DNA of 16,632 nt, taken from assembly GCA_007120685.1 (NCBI GenBank), contig SKNG01000059.1, positions 1 through 16,632 of the forward strand, given 5' to 3'. The translations under genes and the position numbers were made by a program. The notes beneath the pieces are model-generated. The model was not told the origin of the DNA. It saw nothing but the letters and a program-made list of their open reading frames with translations, and did no database searches. Of the stretch, positions 6,679 to 13,417 are shown one piece after another (position 1 is the stretch's first letter; every line of letters starts with the position of its first letter). Origin of the DNA: Paracoccaceae bacterium (GTDB lineage: Bacteria > Pseudomonadota > Alphaproteobacteria > Rhodobacterales > Rhodobacteraceae).

Positions 6679-7797
6679 ATGAAACTGAGCATCGAACGCG
6701 CAACGCTTCTGAAAGCCGTTGCCCAGGCCCAATCGGTGGTCGAGCGGCGCAACACCATCCCCATCCTGGCCAATGTCCTGATCGAGGCCGATGGCGAGGC
6801 GATCAGCTTCCGCGCCACCGATCTGGATATCGAGGTGGTGGACAAGGCGCCTGCCCAGGTCGAACGCCCGGGCGCCACCACCGTCTCGGCCGTCATGCTG
6901 CACGAAATCGTGCGCAAACTGCCCGATGGCGCGCTGGTGCAACTGGCCGATGATCCGCATACCGGGCGGCTGACGGTGCAGGCGGGCCGGTCCAATTTCG
7001 CGCTGGCCACGCTCCCGCGCGAGGATTTCCCGGTCATGGCCTCGTCCGAATACCAGGTCAATTTCGCCGCCCCCGCGGGCGACCTGCGTCGGCTGTTCGA
7101 GAAAACCCGCTTCGCCATCTCGACCGAGGAAACCCGCTACTACCTCAACGGCGTCTACATGCATGTGGCCGAGGGCGAGGACGGGCGCGTGCTGCGCTGC
7201 GTGGCCACCGACGGCCACCGCCTGGCCCGTGTCGACGCCCCGCTGCCCGATGGCGCGGCGGACATGCCCGGCGTGATCGTGCCGCGCAAGACGGTGGCGG
7301 AACTGCGCAAGCTGCTGGAAGACGACGAGATGCAGATCGCCGTTTCCGTCTCCGAGACCAAGCTGCGCTTTGCCACGCCGGATATCGCGCTGACCTCAAA
7401 GGTGATCGACGGCACCTTCCCGGACTACAGCCGCGTCATCCCGATAGGCAACGAAAAGCGGCTGGAGGTCGATGCCGGCGATTTCGCCAAGGCCGTGGAC
7501 CGCGTCGCCACCGTCTCCTCGGAACGCTCACGCGCGGTGAAATTGTCGCTGGAAGAGGACAAGCTGGTCCTCGCCGTCAACGCGCCGGACAGCGGCATGG
7601 CGCAGGAAGAACTGGTCGTGGCCTATGGCGATGACCACCTCGATATCGGCTTCAACGCCAAGTATCTGCTGGAAATCGCCAACCAGATCGAGCGCGAGAA
7701 CGCGGTCTTCCTGTTCAACGGCTCGGGTGACCCGGCGCTGGTACGCGAAGGCGGCGACACCTCGGCGGTCTATGTCGTCATGCCGATGCGGGTCTGA
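6679..7797 (+). CDS. dnaN: DNA polymerase III beta subunit (sliding clamp)
   Basis: This 372-residue protein forms the dimeric ring that tethers DNA polymerase III and other enzymes to DNA. The N-terminus MKLSIERATLLKAVAQAQSV, the segment RRNTIPILANVLIEA and the C-terminal end YVVMPMRV are typical of DnaN, and the length fits three clamp domains of about 120 residues each. The C-terminal VMPMRV lies by the hydrophobic pocket that binds clamp-binding peptides. It starts 147 bases after dnaA, with a CCAGGG site just before the ATG. That gap contains small GC-rich hairpins (for example CCGGC/GCCGG at 6603-6619) but no clear terminator, so dnaA-dnaN cotranscription is possible. A repeat copy lies between dnaN and recF. 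Confidence 0.97.
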   Translation: MKLSIERATLLKAVAQAQSVVERRNTIPILANVLIEADGEAISFRATDLDIEVVDKAPAQVERPGATTVSAVMLHEIVRKLPDGALVQLADDPHTGRLTVQAGRSNFALATLPREDFPVMASSEYQVNFAAPAGDLRRLFEKTRFAISTEETRYYLNGVYMHVAEGEDGRVLRCVATDGHRLARVDAPLPDGAADMPGVIVPRKTVAELRKLLEDDEMQIAVSVSETKLRFATPDIALTSKVIDGTFPDYSRVIPIGNEKRLEVDAGDFAKAVDRVATVSSERSRAVKLSLEEDKLVLAVNAPDSGMAQEELVVAYGDDHLDIGFNAKYLLEIANQIERENAVFLFNGSGDPALVREGGDTSAVYVVMPMRV

Positions 7798-7823
7798 CCC
7801 CGCCACCGACTCCCCCGGCCCGC

Positions 7824-7902
7824 GCCCCCTCATCTTGCCGAAATTACTCTGGGGGTGAATGGGCGCAGCCCAGAGGGGGCAACGCCCCCTGCCCCGCTTA
7901 CC
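7824..7902 (+). repeat. Dispersed intergenic repeat, copy 1 (dnaN-recF)
   Basis: This copy begins with GCCCCCTCATCTTGCC (7824-7839) and ends with CCCCGCTTACC (7892-7902). Both blocks are identical in the copy at 13337-13417, and the middle is similar in composition and structure. Internal hairpins are CTCTGGG/CCCAGAG (7847-7853 with 7869-7875) and AGGGGGC/GCCCCCT (7874-7880 with 7884-7890); they overlap at two bases, so they may be alternatives. It resembles GC-rich intergenic repeats that I associate with Rhodobacterales genomes. Confidence 0.75.
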
Positions 7903-7921
7903 GCCAGGACCGCATCCGATC

Positions 7922-9022
7922 ATGGCGCTCCACCTGCTGACCCTGCAGCTTGCCCTGTTCCGCTCGCACCACGCGCTGCGGCTGGACCTCGATGCCCGGC
8001 CGGTCACGCTGACCGGGCCTAATGGCGCCGGCAAGACCAACCTGCTGGAGGCGATCTCGCTCCTTTCCCCCGGTCGCGGGTTGCGCCGGGCAGCGCCCGA
8101 TGAACTGCCCCGCCGCCCCGGACAGCAGGGCTGGAAGATCGCCGCCAGCCTGACCCGCGCGGGCCTGCCGCATGAGCTGGAAACCATGGCCCGCCCGGGC
8201 GAACCGCGCCGGGTGCTGATCGACGGCAAGGCGGTGGCGCAATCCGCGCTGGGCCGGCTGGTGCCGATGCTGTGGCTGACCCCGGCCATGGACCGGCTGT
8301 GGACCGAGGCGCCAGAGGGCCGCCGCCGGTTTCTGGACCGAATGGTGCTGGCCTTCCACCCCGATCATGCCGAGGCCACGCTGGCCTATGAAAAGGCCAT
8401 GCGCGAACGCAACCGGCTGCTGCGCGACGGCGTCCATGATCCCGCCTGGTTCGCCGCGCTGGAGGCGCAGATGGGCAAGGCCGGCGCGAAGATCACCACC
8501 AACCGCCGCGCCCTGCTGTCACGCCTCGCCAGGGCTGCCGCCGAGGACGACAGCGCCTTCCCCGTGGCCGATCTGACCCTGGCCTGCGACGCGCCGGACA
8601 CCCCCGCCGACCTGACCCGCGCCCTGGCCGAGGGCCGCGCGCGTGACAGGACCGCCGGGCGCAGCCTGACCGGTCCCCACCGCGCCGATCTCGCCGCCAT
8701 CTGGCGCGCACGCGCCATGCCCGCGGCGCAATGTTCGACCGGCGAGCAGAAGGCGCTCCTGATCTCGCTGATCCTGGCCCATGCCACCGCGCTGGCCACC
8801 GATACCGGCGCACCGCCGATCCTGCTGCTTGATGAACTTGCCGCCCATCTGGACCCGGCCCGGCGCGAGGCCCTGTTCGACCGGCTGTGCGCTCTGGGTG
8901 CGCAGGCCTTCATGACCGGCACCGAACCCGCCCTTTTCGCGCCCCTCGGCCCCCGCGCCCGGCATTTCACCCTGACCGACGGACCCGATGGCTCGATCCT
9001 GACAGAAGGCCCCGCACCATGA
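7922..9022 (+). CDS. recF: DNA replication and repair protein RecF
   Basis: This 366-residue SMC/ABC-type ATPase acts with RecO and RecR to load RecA at single-strand gaps and stalled forks. Walker A GPNGAGKTN is at residues 32-40, close to the N-terminus as expected. The ABC signature CSTGEQKALLISLILAHA and the Walker B ILLLDELAAHLDPARR are in the C-terminal part. The length matches the family. An in-frame start exists at 7859 but lies inside the upstream repeat; the ATG at 7922 begins the conserved sequence MALHLLTLQLALFRSH. The stop codon overlaps the start of the next gene (ATGA at 9019-9022), indicating coupled translation with the VOC and LysE genes. Confidence 0.96.
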   Translation: MALHLLTLQLALFRSHHALRLDLDARPVTLTGPNGAGKTNLLEAISLLSPGRGLRRAAPDELPRRPGQQGWKIAASLTRAGLPHELETMARPGEPRRVLIDGKAVAQSALGRLVPMLWLTPAMDRLWTEAPEGRRRFLDRMVLAFHPDHAEATLAYEKAMRERNRLLRDGVHDPAWFAALEAQMGKAGAKITTNRRALLSRLARAAAEDDSAFPVADLTLACDAPDTPADLTRALAEGRARDRTAGRSLTGPHRADLAAIWRARAMPAAQCSTGEQKALLISLILAHATALATDTGAPPILLLDELAAHLDPARREALFDRLCALGAQAFMTGTEPALFAPLGPRARHFTLTDGPDGSILTEGPAP

Positions 9023-9459
9023 CCCTGCCCGCTCAACGCGTGACCCTGATCACCCTCGGCGTCGCCGATCTGCCCCGCGCCCGCGCCTATTACGAGGCGC
9101 TGGGCTGGCAACCCGAAGAAGCGCTCGAGGGCGTGGCCTTCTACGACCTTGGCGGGCTGAAGCTGGGCCTTTTCGGCCGCGCGGCCCTGGCCGAGGATCA
9201 GGGCCGCCCCGGCGCGGCGCTGGGCACCGGCGCGGTGACGCTGGCGCAGAACTTCACCGATCCGGCCGGGGTCGACGCCGCCTTTGCCGCCGCGCTGGCC
9301 GCCGGGGCGACGGCGCTGAAGGCCCCCGAGCCGGTGTTCTGGGGCGGCTATTCGGGCTATGTCGCCGACCCGGACGGGCATGTCTGGGAATTCGCCCATA
9401 ACCCCTTCTGGCCCCTCGATGATGACGGCCGGTTGACGGCGGCAGAGCCAGCCCCATGA
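9019..9459 (+). CDS. VOC (glyoxalase/bleomycin-resistance) superfamily protein
   Basis: This 146-residue protein has the paired beta-alpha-beta-beta-beta modules of the vicinal oxygen chelate fold. The first module begins VTLITLGVADLPRARAYYEALGW (from residue 8). The second contains DPAGVDAAFAAALAAGA and ends with DPDGHVWEFAHNPFW, a typical VOC closing motif with the metal-ligand-type Glu. The usual first-strand His is replaced by Thr (VTLITLGV), so classical metal coordination may be altered. The substrate is unknown; the family includes glyoxalases, dioxygenases and antibiotic-binding proteins. The start overlaps the recF stop and its own stop overlaps the LysE gene start, so all three are probably translated from one mRNA. 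Functional links to replication are not implied. Confidence 0.85.
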   Translation: MTLPAQRVTLITLGVADLPRARAYYEALGWQPEEALEGVAFYDLGGLKLGLFGRAALAEDQGRPGAALGTGAVTLAQNFTDPAGVDAAFAAALAAGATALKAPEPVFWGGYSGYVADPDGHVWEFAHNPFWPLDDDGRLTAAEPAP

Positions 9460-10076
9460 CCGCCAGCCCCGCCGACCTGGCCTTCTACGCCATCGCCATC
9501 CTGATCCTGTTCCTGACCCCCGGCCCGGTCTGGGTGGCGCTGACGGCGCGCGCCATGTCGGGTGGTTTCGCCTCGGCCGTGCCGCTGGCGGTGGGGGTGG
9601 CGCTGGGTGACATGTTCTGGCCGCTCGCCGCCATCTTCGGCCTGACCTGGATCGTCTCGGTCTATGCCGGGTTCATGGAGGTGCTGCGCTGGGTGGCCGT
9701 GGGCTTCTTCCTGGTCATGGGCTGGCAACTCATCCGCCACGCCACGCGCGATCTGTCCGCCGACAGCCGCCTGACCCGCCCCGGCCATCTGGCGGGGTTG
9801 CTGGCCGGGGTCACCGTAATCCTGGCCAACCCGAAGGCGATACTGTTCTACATGGGCGTCCTGCCCGGCTTCTTTGACCTGACGCGCATCACCTGGGCCG
9901 ATATCGCGGCGATCCTGGCCATTTCGGTGATCATCCCCATGCTGGGAAACCTCGCCGTGGCGGCGCTGATCGGCCGGGTGCGCGCGCTCCTGCGTTCGCC
10001 CGCCGCGCTGGCGCGGATGAACCGCGTGGCGGGTGCGCTCTTGATCGGCGTGGGCCTGGTCATCGCCCTGACCTGA
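9456..10076 (+). CDS. LysE/RhtB-family amino-acid exporter
   Basis: This 206-residue hydrophobic protein belongs to the LysE/RhtB translocator family, inner-membrane exporters of amino acids and related metabolites. The family signature TPGPVWVALTARAMSGGFASA lies near the N-terminus (from about residue 22), and the second motif NPKAILFYMGVLPGFF is near residue 128. Hydrophobic segments fit about six membrane helices: roughly 7-25, 40-62, 67-88, 110-132, 145-168 and 185-205. The length is normal. It overlaps the VOC gene by four bases (ATGA). The substrate cannot be read from sequence. A physical pairing with the VOC protein suggests joint handling of a small molecule, which is inference only. 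Confidence 0.88.
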   Translation: MTASPADLAFYAIAILILFLTPGPVWVALTARAMSGGFASAVPLAVGVALGDMFWPLAAIFGLTWIVSVYAGFMEVLRWVAVGFFLVMGWQLIRHATRDLSADSRLTRPGHLAGLLAGVTVILANPKAILFYMGVLPGFFDLTRITWADIAAILAISVIIPMLGNLAVAALIGRVRALLRSPAALARMNRVAGALLIGVGLVIALT

Positions 10077-10089
10077 AAGGGGCGCAAGA

Positions 10090-10105
10090 CCACCAAATAT
10101 GGTGG
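10090..10105 (+). promoter_or_regulatory. Palindrome upstream of the gyrB promoter
   Basis: CCACCA (10090-10095) and TGGTGG (10100-10105) are exact inverted repeats around AATA. The site ends 7 bases before a candidate -35 element for gyrB and 14 bases after the LysE stop. Its symmetry suits a dimeric DNA-binding protein, or it may act as a short hairpin in the RNA of the upstream genes. There is no T-run. Confidence 0.45.
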
Positions 10106-10112
10106 CCAGCGC

Positions 10113-10141
10113 GTGACATTGCCCCCGCAAATGGCTACAAG
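10113..10141 (+). promoter_or_regulatory. Candidate gyrB promoter
   Basis: GTGACA (10113-10118) and TACAAG (10136-10141) are separated by exactly 17 bases; they match five and four of six sigma70 consensus positions. Transcription would start near 10148, giving a leader of about 22 bases that includes the AAAGGG ribosome-binding site. It is the best promoter match in the window, judged by eye. Confidence 0.5.
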
Positions 10142-10170
10142 ATGGCATCTAAAACCAAAGGGCATGAGGC

Positions 10171-12588
10171 ATGAGCGCGCAACCCGCCACGCAGACCGAT
10201 TACGGCGCCGATTCCATCAAGGTTCTCAAGGGGCTGGACGCGGTGCGCAAGCGGCCGGGCATGTATATCGGCGACACCGATGACGGCTCTGGCCTGCATC
10301 ACATGGTCTATGAGGTGGTCGATAACGGCATCGACGAGGCGCTGGCCGGCCATGCCGACGCCGTGACGGTCATAATCCATGCCGACAGCAGCGTCTCGGT
10401 CAGCGACAACGGGCGCGGCATTCCCACCGATATCCACGCCGGGGAAGGTGTCAGCGCGGCCGAGGTCATCATGACCCAGTTGCACGCCGGCGGGAAATTC
10501 GACCAGAACAGCTACAAGGTTTCCGGCGGTCTGCACGGCGTCGGCGTCTCGGTCGTCAACGCACTGTCGGATTGGCTGGACCTGCGCATCTGGCGCAATG
10601 GCAAGGAACATCACGCAAGGTTCGAGCGCGGCGATACCGTCCAGCCCCTGACCGTGGTGGGCGAGGCCGAGGGGCGCAAGGGCACCGAGGTGCGCTTCAT
10701 GGCCTCGCTCGATACGTTTTCGAACCTCGAATACAGCTTCAAGACGCTGGAAAACCGCCTGCGCGAACTGGCTTTCCTGAATTCCGGCGTGCGCATCGTG
10801 CTGGAAGACCACCGCCCGGCCGAGCCGCTGAAATCGGAGCTTTTCTACGACGGCGGCGTGCGCGAATTCGTCCGCTGGATCGACCGGTCCAAGACCTCGG
10901 TCATGGCAGAGCCCATCCATATCACGGGCGAGCGTGACGGCATCGGCATCGAGGTGGCGATGTGGTGGAACGACAGCTACCACGAGACCGTGCTGCCCTT
11001 CACCAACAACATTCCGCAGCGCGACGGCGGCACGCATATGGCGGGCTTTCGCGGTGCACTGACCCGGACAGTGACGAAATACGCCCAGGAAAGCGGGATC
11101 GCCAAGAAAGAGAAGATCAATTTCACCGGCGATGACGCGCGCGAGGGGCTGACCTGCGTGCTGTCGGTCAAGGTGCCGGACCCCAAATTCTCCAGCCAGA
11201 CCAAGGACAAGCTGGTCTCATCCGAGGTTCGCCCGGCGGTTGAGAACCTGGTGGGCGAAAAGCTGGCCGAGTGGTTCGAGGAAAACCCGGCCGCGGCCAA
11301 GGTGATCGTCGGCAAGATCATCGAGGCCGCGCTGGCCCGCGAGGCGGCGCGCAAGGCCCGCGACCTGACCCGGCGCAAGACGGCGCTGGATGTGGCCAGC
11401 CTGCCCGGCAAGCTGGCCGATTGCCAGGAGCGTGACCCGGCGAAATCCGAGCTGTTCCTGGTCGAAGGCGACAGCGCCGGCGGCAGCGCCAAGCAGGGCC
11501 GAAGCCGCCAGAACCAGGCCGTCCTGCCGCTCCGCGGCAAGATCCTGAACGTGGAACGCGCGCGCTTCGACCGGATGCTGTCCAGTCAGGAGATCGGCAC
11601 GCTGATCACGGCGCTGGGCACCGGCATCGGGCGCGACGAATTCGACATATCGAAGCTGCGCTACCACAAGGTCGTCATCATGACCGATGCCGATGTCGAC
11701 GGCGCGCATATCCGCACGCTTTTGCTGACCTTCTTCTTCCGCCAGATGCCGGAACTGATCGACGCAGGCCACCTGTTCATCGCCGAACCCCCGCTTTTCA
11801 AGGTCGCGCGCGGCAAGTCAGAGGTCTATCTGAAGGACAAGCCCGCGCTGGAGGATTACCTGATCCAGCAGGGCATCGACGGCGCCGCGCTGCGCCTTGC
11901 CTCGGGCGAGGAGATCATCGGCGCCGACCTGGCCCGCGTGGTCGAAGAGGCGCGGCAGGTGCGCCGCAGCCTGGAGGGCTTTCCCACCCATTACGCCCGC
12001 GGCATCCTGCAACAGGCCGCCATCGCCGGCGCGCTGGATGCCGCGGCGCTGGACCGGGACGCGCAGGGCGTCGCCGACCGGCTGGCCGCCCGGCTGGACC
12101 AGATCGCCCCGGAATACGAGACCGGCTGGCAGGGCCGCCCCACCCAGGACAAGGGGCTGCGCCTGACCCGCATGCTGCGCGGCGTGGAAGAGGTGCGCCT
12201 TCTGGACGGCCCCGTCCTGCGCTCGGGCGAGGCACGGCGGCTGGCACGCTTCACCGCGTCCCTGCAGGAAACCTATGGCCGGCCCGCGCAACTGGTGCGG
12301 CGGGACAAGGGGCAGGTCATCCACGGGCCGGTGGCGCTGCTGAACGCGGTGCTGGCCGAGGGGGAAAAGGGCCTGAGCCTGCAACGCTACAAGGGGCTGG
12401 GCGAGATGAACCCGGACCAGCTATGGGAAACCACGCTGGACCCGGACGCCCGCACGCTTCTGCAGGTGCGCATCGACGATCTGGCGGCGGCGGATGACAT
12501 TTTCAGCAAGCTGATGGGCGATGTGGTCGAACCGCGCCGCGAATTCATCCAGCGCAACGCGCTGAGTGTCGAAAATCTGGATGCATGA
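10171..12588 (+). CDS. gyrB: DNA gyrase subunit B
   Basis: This 805-residue protein is the ATPase subunit of DNA gyrase, which with GyrA introduces negative supercoils. The GHKL ATPase domain shows EVVDNGIDEA (Asn52 for magnesium), SDNGRGIP (Asp79, the site bound by ATP and by coumarin drugs) and SGGLHGVGVSVVNAL. The TOPRIM domain has EGDSAGG (from residue 432) with PLRGKILNVE, and the metal-binding DADVDG (506-511). The C-terminal YKGLGEMNPDQLWETT is also conserved. The length is usual for alphaproteobacterial GyrB. The ATG at 10171 follows AAAGGG; the ATG at 10164 is out of frame. A promoter-like sequence and a palindrome precede it, so it is probably expressed separately from recF-VOC-LysE. 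Confidence 0.98.
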   Translation: MSAQPATQTDYGADSIKVLKGLDAVRKRPGMYIGDTDDGSGLHHMVYEVVDNGIDEALAGHADAVTVIIHADSSVSVSDNGRGIPTDIHAGEGVSAAEVIMTQLHAGGKFDQNSYKVSGGLHGVGVSVVNALSDWLDLRIWRNGKEHHARFERGDTVQPLTVVGEAEGRKGTEVRFMASLDTFSNLEYSFKTLENRLRELAFLNSGVRIVLEDHRPAEPLKSELFYDGGVREFVRWIDRSKTSVMAEPIHITGERDGIGIEVAMWWNDSYHETVLPFTNNIPQRDGGTHMAGFRGALTRTVTKYAQESGIAKKEKINFTGDDAREGLTCVLSVKVPDPKFSSQTKDKLVSSEVRPAVENLVGEKLAEWFEENPAAAKVIVGKIIEAALAREAARKARDLTRRKTALDVASLPGKLADCQERDPAKSELFLVEGDSAGGSAKQGRSRQNQAVLPLRGKILNVERARFDRMLSSQEIGTLITALGTGIGRDEFDISKLRYHKVVIMTDADVDGAHIRTLLLTFFFRQMPELIDAGHLFIAEPPLFKVARGKSEVYLKDKPALEDYLIQQGIDGAALRLASGEEIIGADLARVVEEARQVRRSLEGFPTHYARGILQQAAIAGALDAAALDRDAQGVADRLAARLDQIAPEYETGWQGRPTQDKGLRLTRMLRGVEEVRLLDGPVLRSGEARRLARFTASLQETYGRPAQLVRRDKGQVIHGPVALLNAVLAEGEKGLSLQRYKGLGEMNPDQLWETTLDPDARTLLQVRIDDLAAADDIFSKLMGDVVEPRREFIQRNALSVENLDA

Positions 12589-12665
12589 CGCCTTTCAGGC
12601 GTTAGTGACCGGGCAAGATGTGCGTGAGGCTTGCGCGCTGCCCGGAGCGCAACGATAGTTTGCGC
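12588..12665 (+). other. Hairpin-rich spacer between gyrB and pmtA
   Basis: Three inverted repeats lie in a row: ACGCCT/AGGCGT (12588-12602, 3-base loop), CCGGGCA/TGCCCGG (12609-12615 with 12639-12645) and GCGCAA/TTGCGC (12647-12652 with 12660-12665). None is followed by a clear T-run. The first may end gyrB transcription weakly; the last overlaps the candidate pmtA promoter. Confidence 0.4.
12631..12659 (+). promoter_or_regulatory. Candidate pmtA promoter
   Basis: TTGCGC (12631-12636) and GATAGT (12654-12659) are 17 bases apart, upstream of pmtA. The -10 matches four of six and the -35 three of six consensus positions. A good GGAG ribosome-binding site at 12681-12684 follows, 9 bases before the ATG. 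Confidence 0.3.
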
Positions 12666-12693
12666 AATCTCACCAAAATCGGAGATCTCCCGC

Positions 12694-13308
12694 ATGGATC
12701 TTGACGCCGTCAAATCATCCTACCGCCGCTGGGCGCCGGTCTATGACAACACCTTCGGCCGCATCACCCGCATGGGCCGCAAACGCGCCGTCACCGCCAT
12801 CAACGCCGGCGCCGGCCGCGTGCTGGAGGTGGGCGTCGGCACCGGCCTGTCGCTGGGCGACTATGCGCCGCATCTGGACATCACCGGGATCGACTATTCC
12901 GAGGACATGCTGGACCGCGCCCGCATCCGCGTGGCCACCGAAAGCCTGACCCAGGTGCGCGAATTGCGCCAGATGGACGCCCGCTTCCTGGACTTTCCGG
13001 ATGCCCATTTCGACACCGTGGTGGCGATGTATCTGGTCTCGGTGGTGCCGGAACCCGAGCGCGTGATGGCGGAAATGGCGCGGGTCTGCAAACCCGGCGG
13101 CCAGGTGATCATCGTCAACCACTTCGCGCGTGAAAAGGGCCCGCTGGCCTGGATCGAGCGTGCCTTCGCGCCGCTGGCCGACCGGTTGGGCTGGCACCCG
13201 GATTTTCATCGCGCGCGGATCATGGGCGAACCCTCGCTACAGGTGACCGAGGAATGGCGCATGGCGCCGCTCGGCCTCTTCACCTACCTGCGCCTGCAAA
13301 AGGCCTGA
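12694..13308 (+). CDS. pmtA: Phosphatidylethanolamine N-methyltransferase (PmtA, Rhodobacter type)
   Basis: This 204-residue class I SAM-dependent methyltransferase probably converts phosphatidylethanolamine stepwise to phosphatidylcholine at the membrane surface. The SAM motif VLEVGVGTGLSL is at residues 43-54, with the acidic ribose-binding position in GIDYS (Asp67). The N-terminus VKSSYRRWAPVYDNTFG and the segment PGGQVIIVNHFAREKGPLAW fit the Rhodobacter-type PmtA group, which is related to UbiE-like enzymes and is close to this length. There is no membrane segment. The ATG at 12694 has a good GGAG site; an upstream TTG start at 12631 falls on the promoter candidate and is rejected. It is convergent with hisD. 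A generic methyltransferase is the alternative if the family match fails. Confidence 0.78.
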   Translation: MDLDAVKSSYRRWAPVYDNTFGRITRMGRKRAVTAINAGAGRVLEVGVGTGLSLGDYAPHLDITGIDYSEDMLDRARIRVATESLTQVRELRQMDARFLDFPDAHFDTVVAMYLVSVVPEPERVMAEMARVCKPGGQVIIVNHFAREKGPLAWIERAFAPLADRLGWHPDFHRARIMGEPSLQVTEEWRMAPLGLFTYLRLQKA

Positions 13309-13336
13309 CCAAGGCGGGGGGGCGCCGGAAACCGCC

Positions 13337-13417
13337 GCCCCCTCATCTTGCCTCAAATACGCCGGGGGGAGCCCCGCAGGGGCGGGGGCCAGCGCCCCCC
13401 TCCCGGCCCCGCTTACC
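13337..13417 (+). repeat. Dispersed intergenic repeat, copy 2 (pmtA-hisD)
   Basis: This second copy shares GCCCCCTCATCTTGCC (13337-13352) and CCCCGCTTACC (13407-13417) exactly with the copy at 7824-7902, in the same orientation. Internal hairpins are GCCCC/GGGGC (13371-13383, loop GCA) and GGGGGC/GCCCCC (13384-13389 with 13394-13399). It lies between convergent genes, where it may act as a terminator for both. Its last bases contain the hisD stop codon (complement of TTA at 13413-13415). Confidence 0.75.

Noticed and set aside
5200..7218. A 672-codon open frame on the minus strand across dnaA and dnaN
   Set aside because: It is antisense to two certain genes, its composition is rich in His/Gln/Arg/Gly as expected of a shadow frame in GC-rich DNA, and it shows no domain I recognise.
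9357..10148. A 263-codon minus-strand frame opposite the LysE gene
   Set aside because: The plus strand encodes a clear LysE signature with membrane segments; the antisense frame is a low-complexity Gln/His/Arg-rich shadow.
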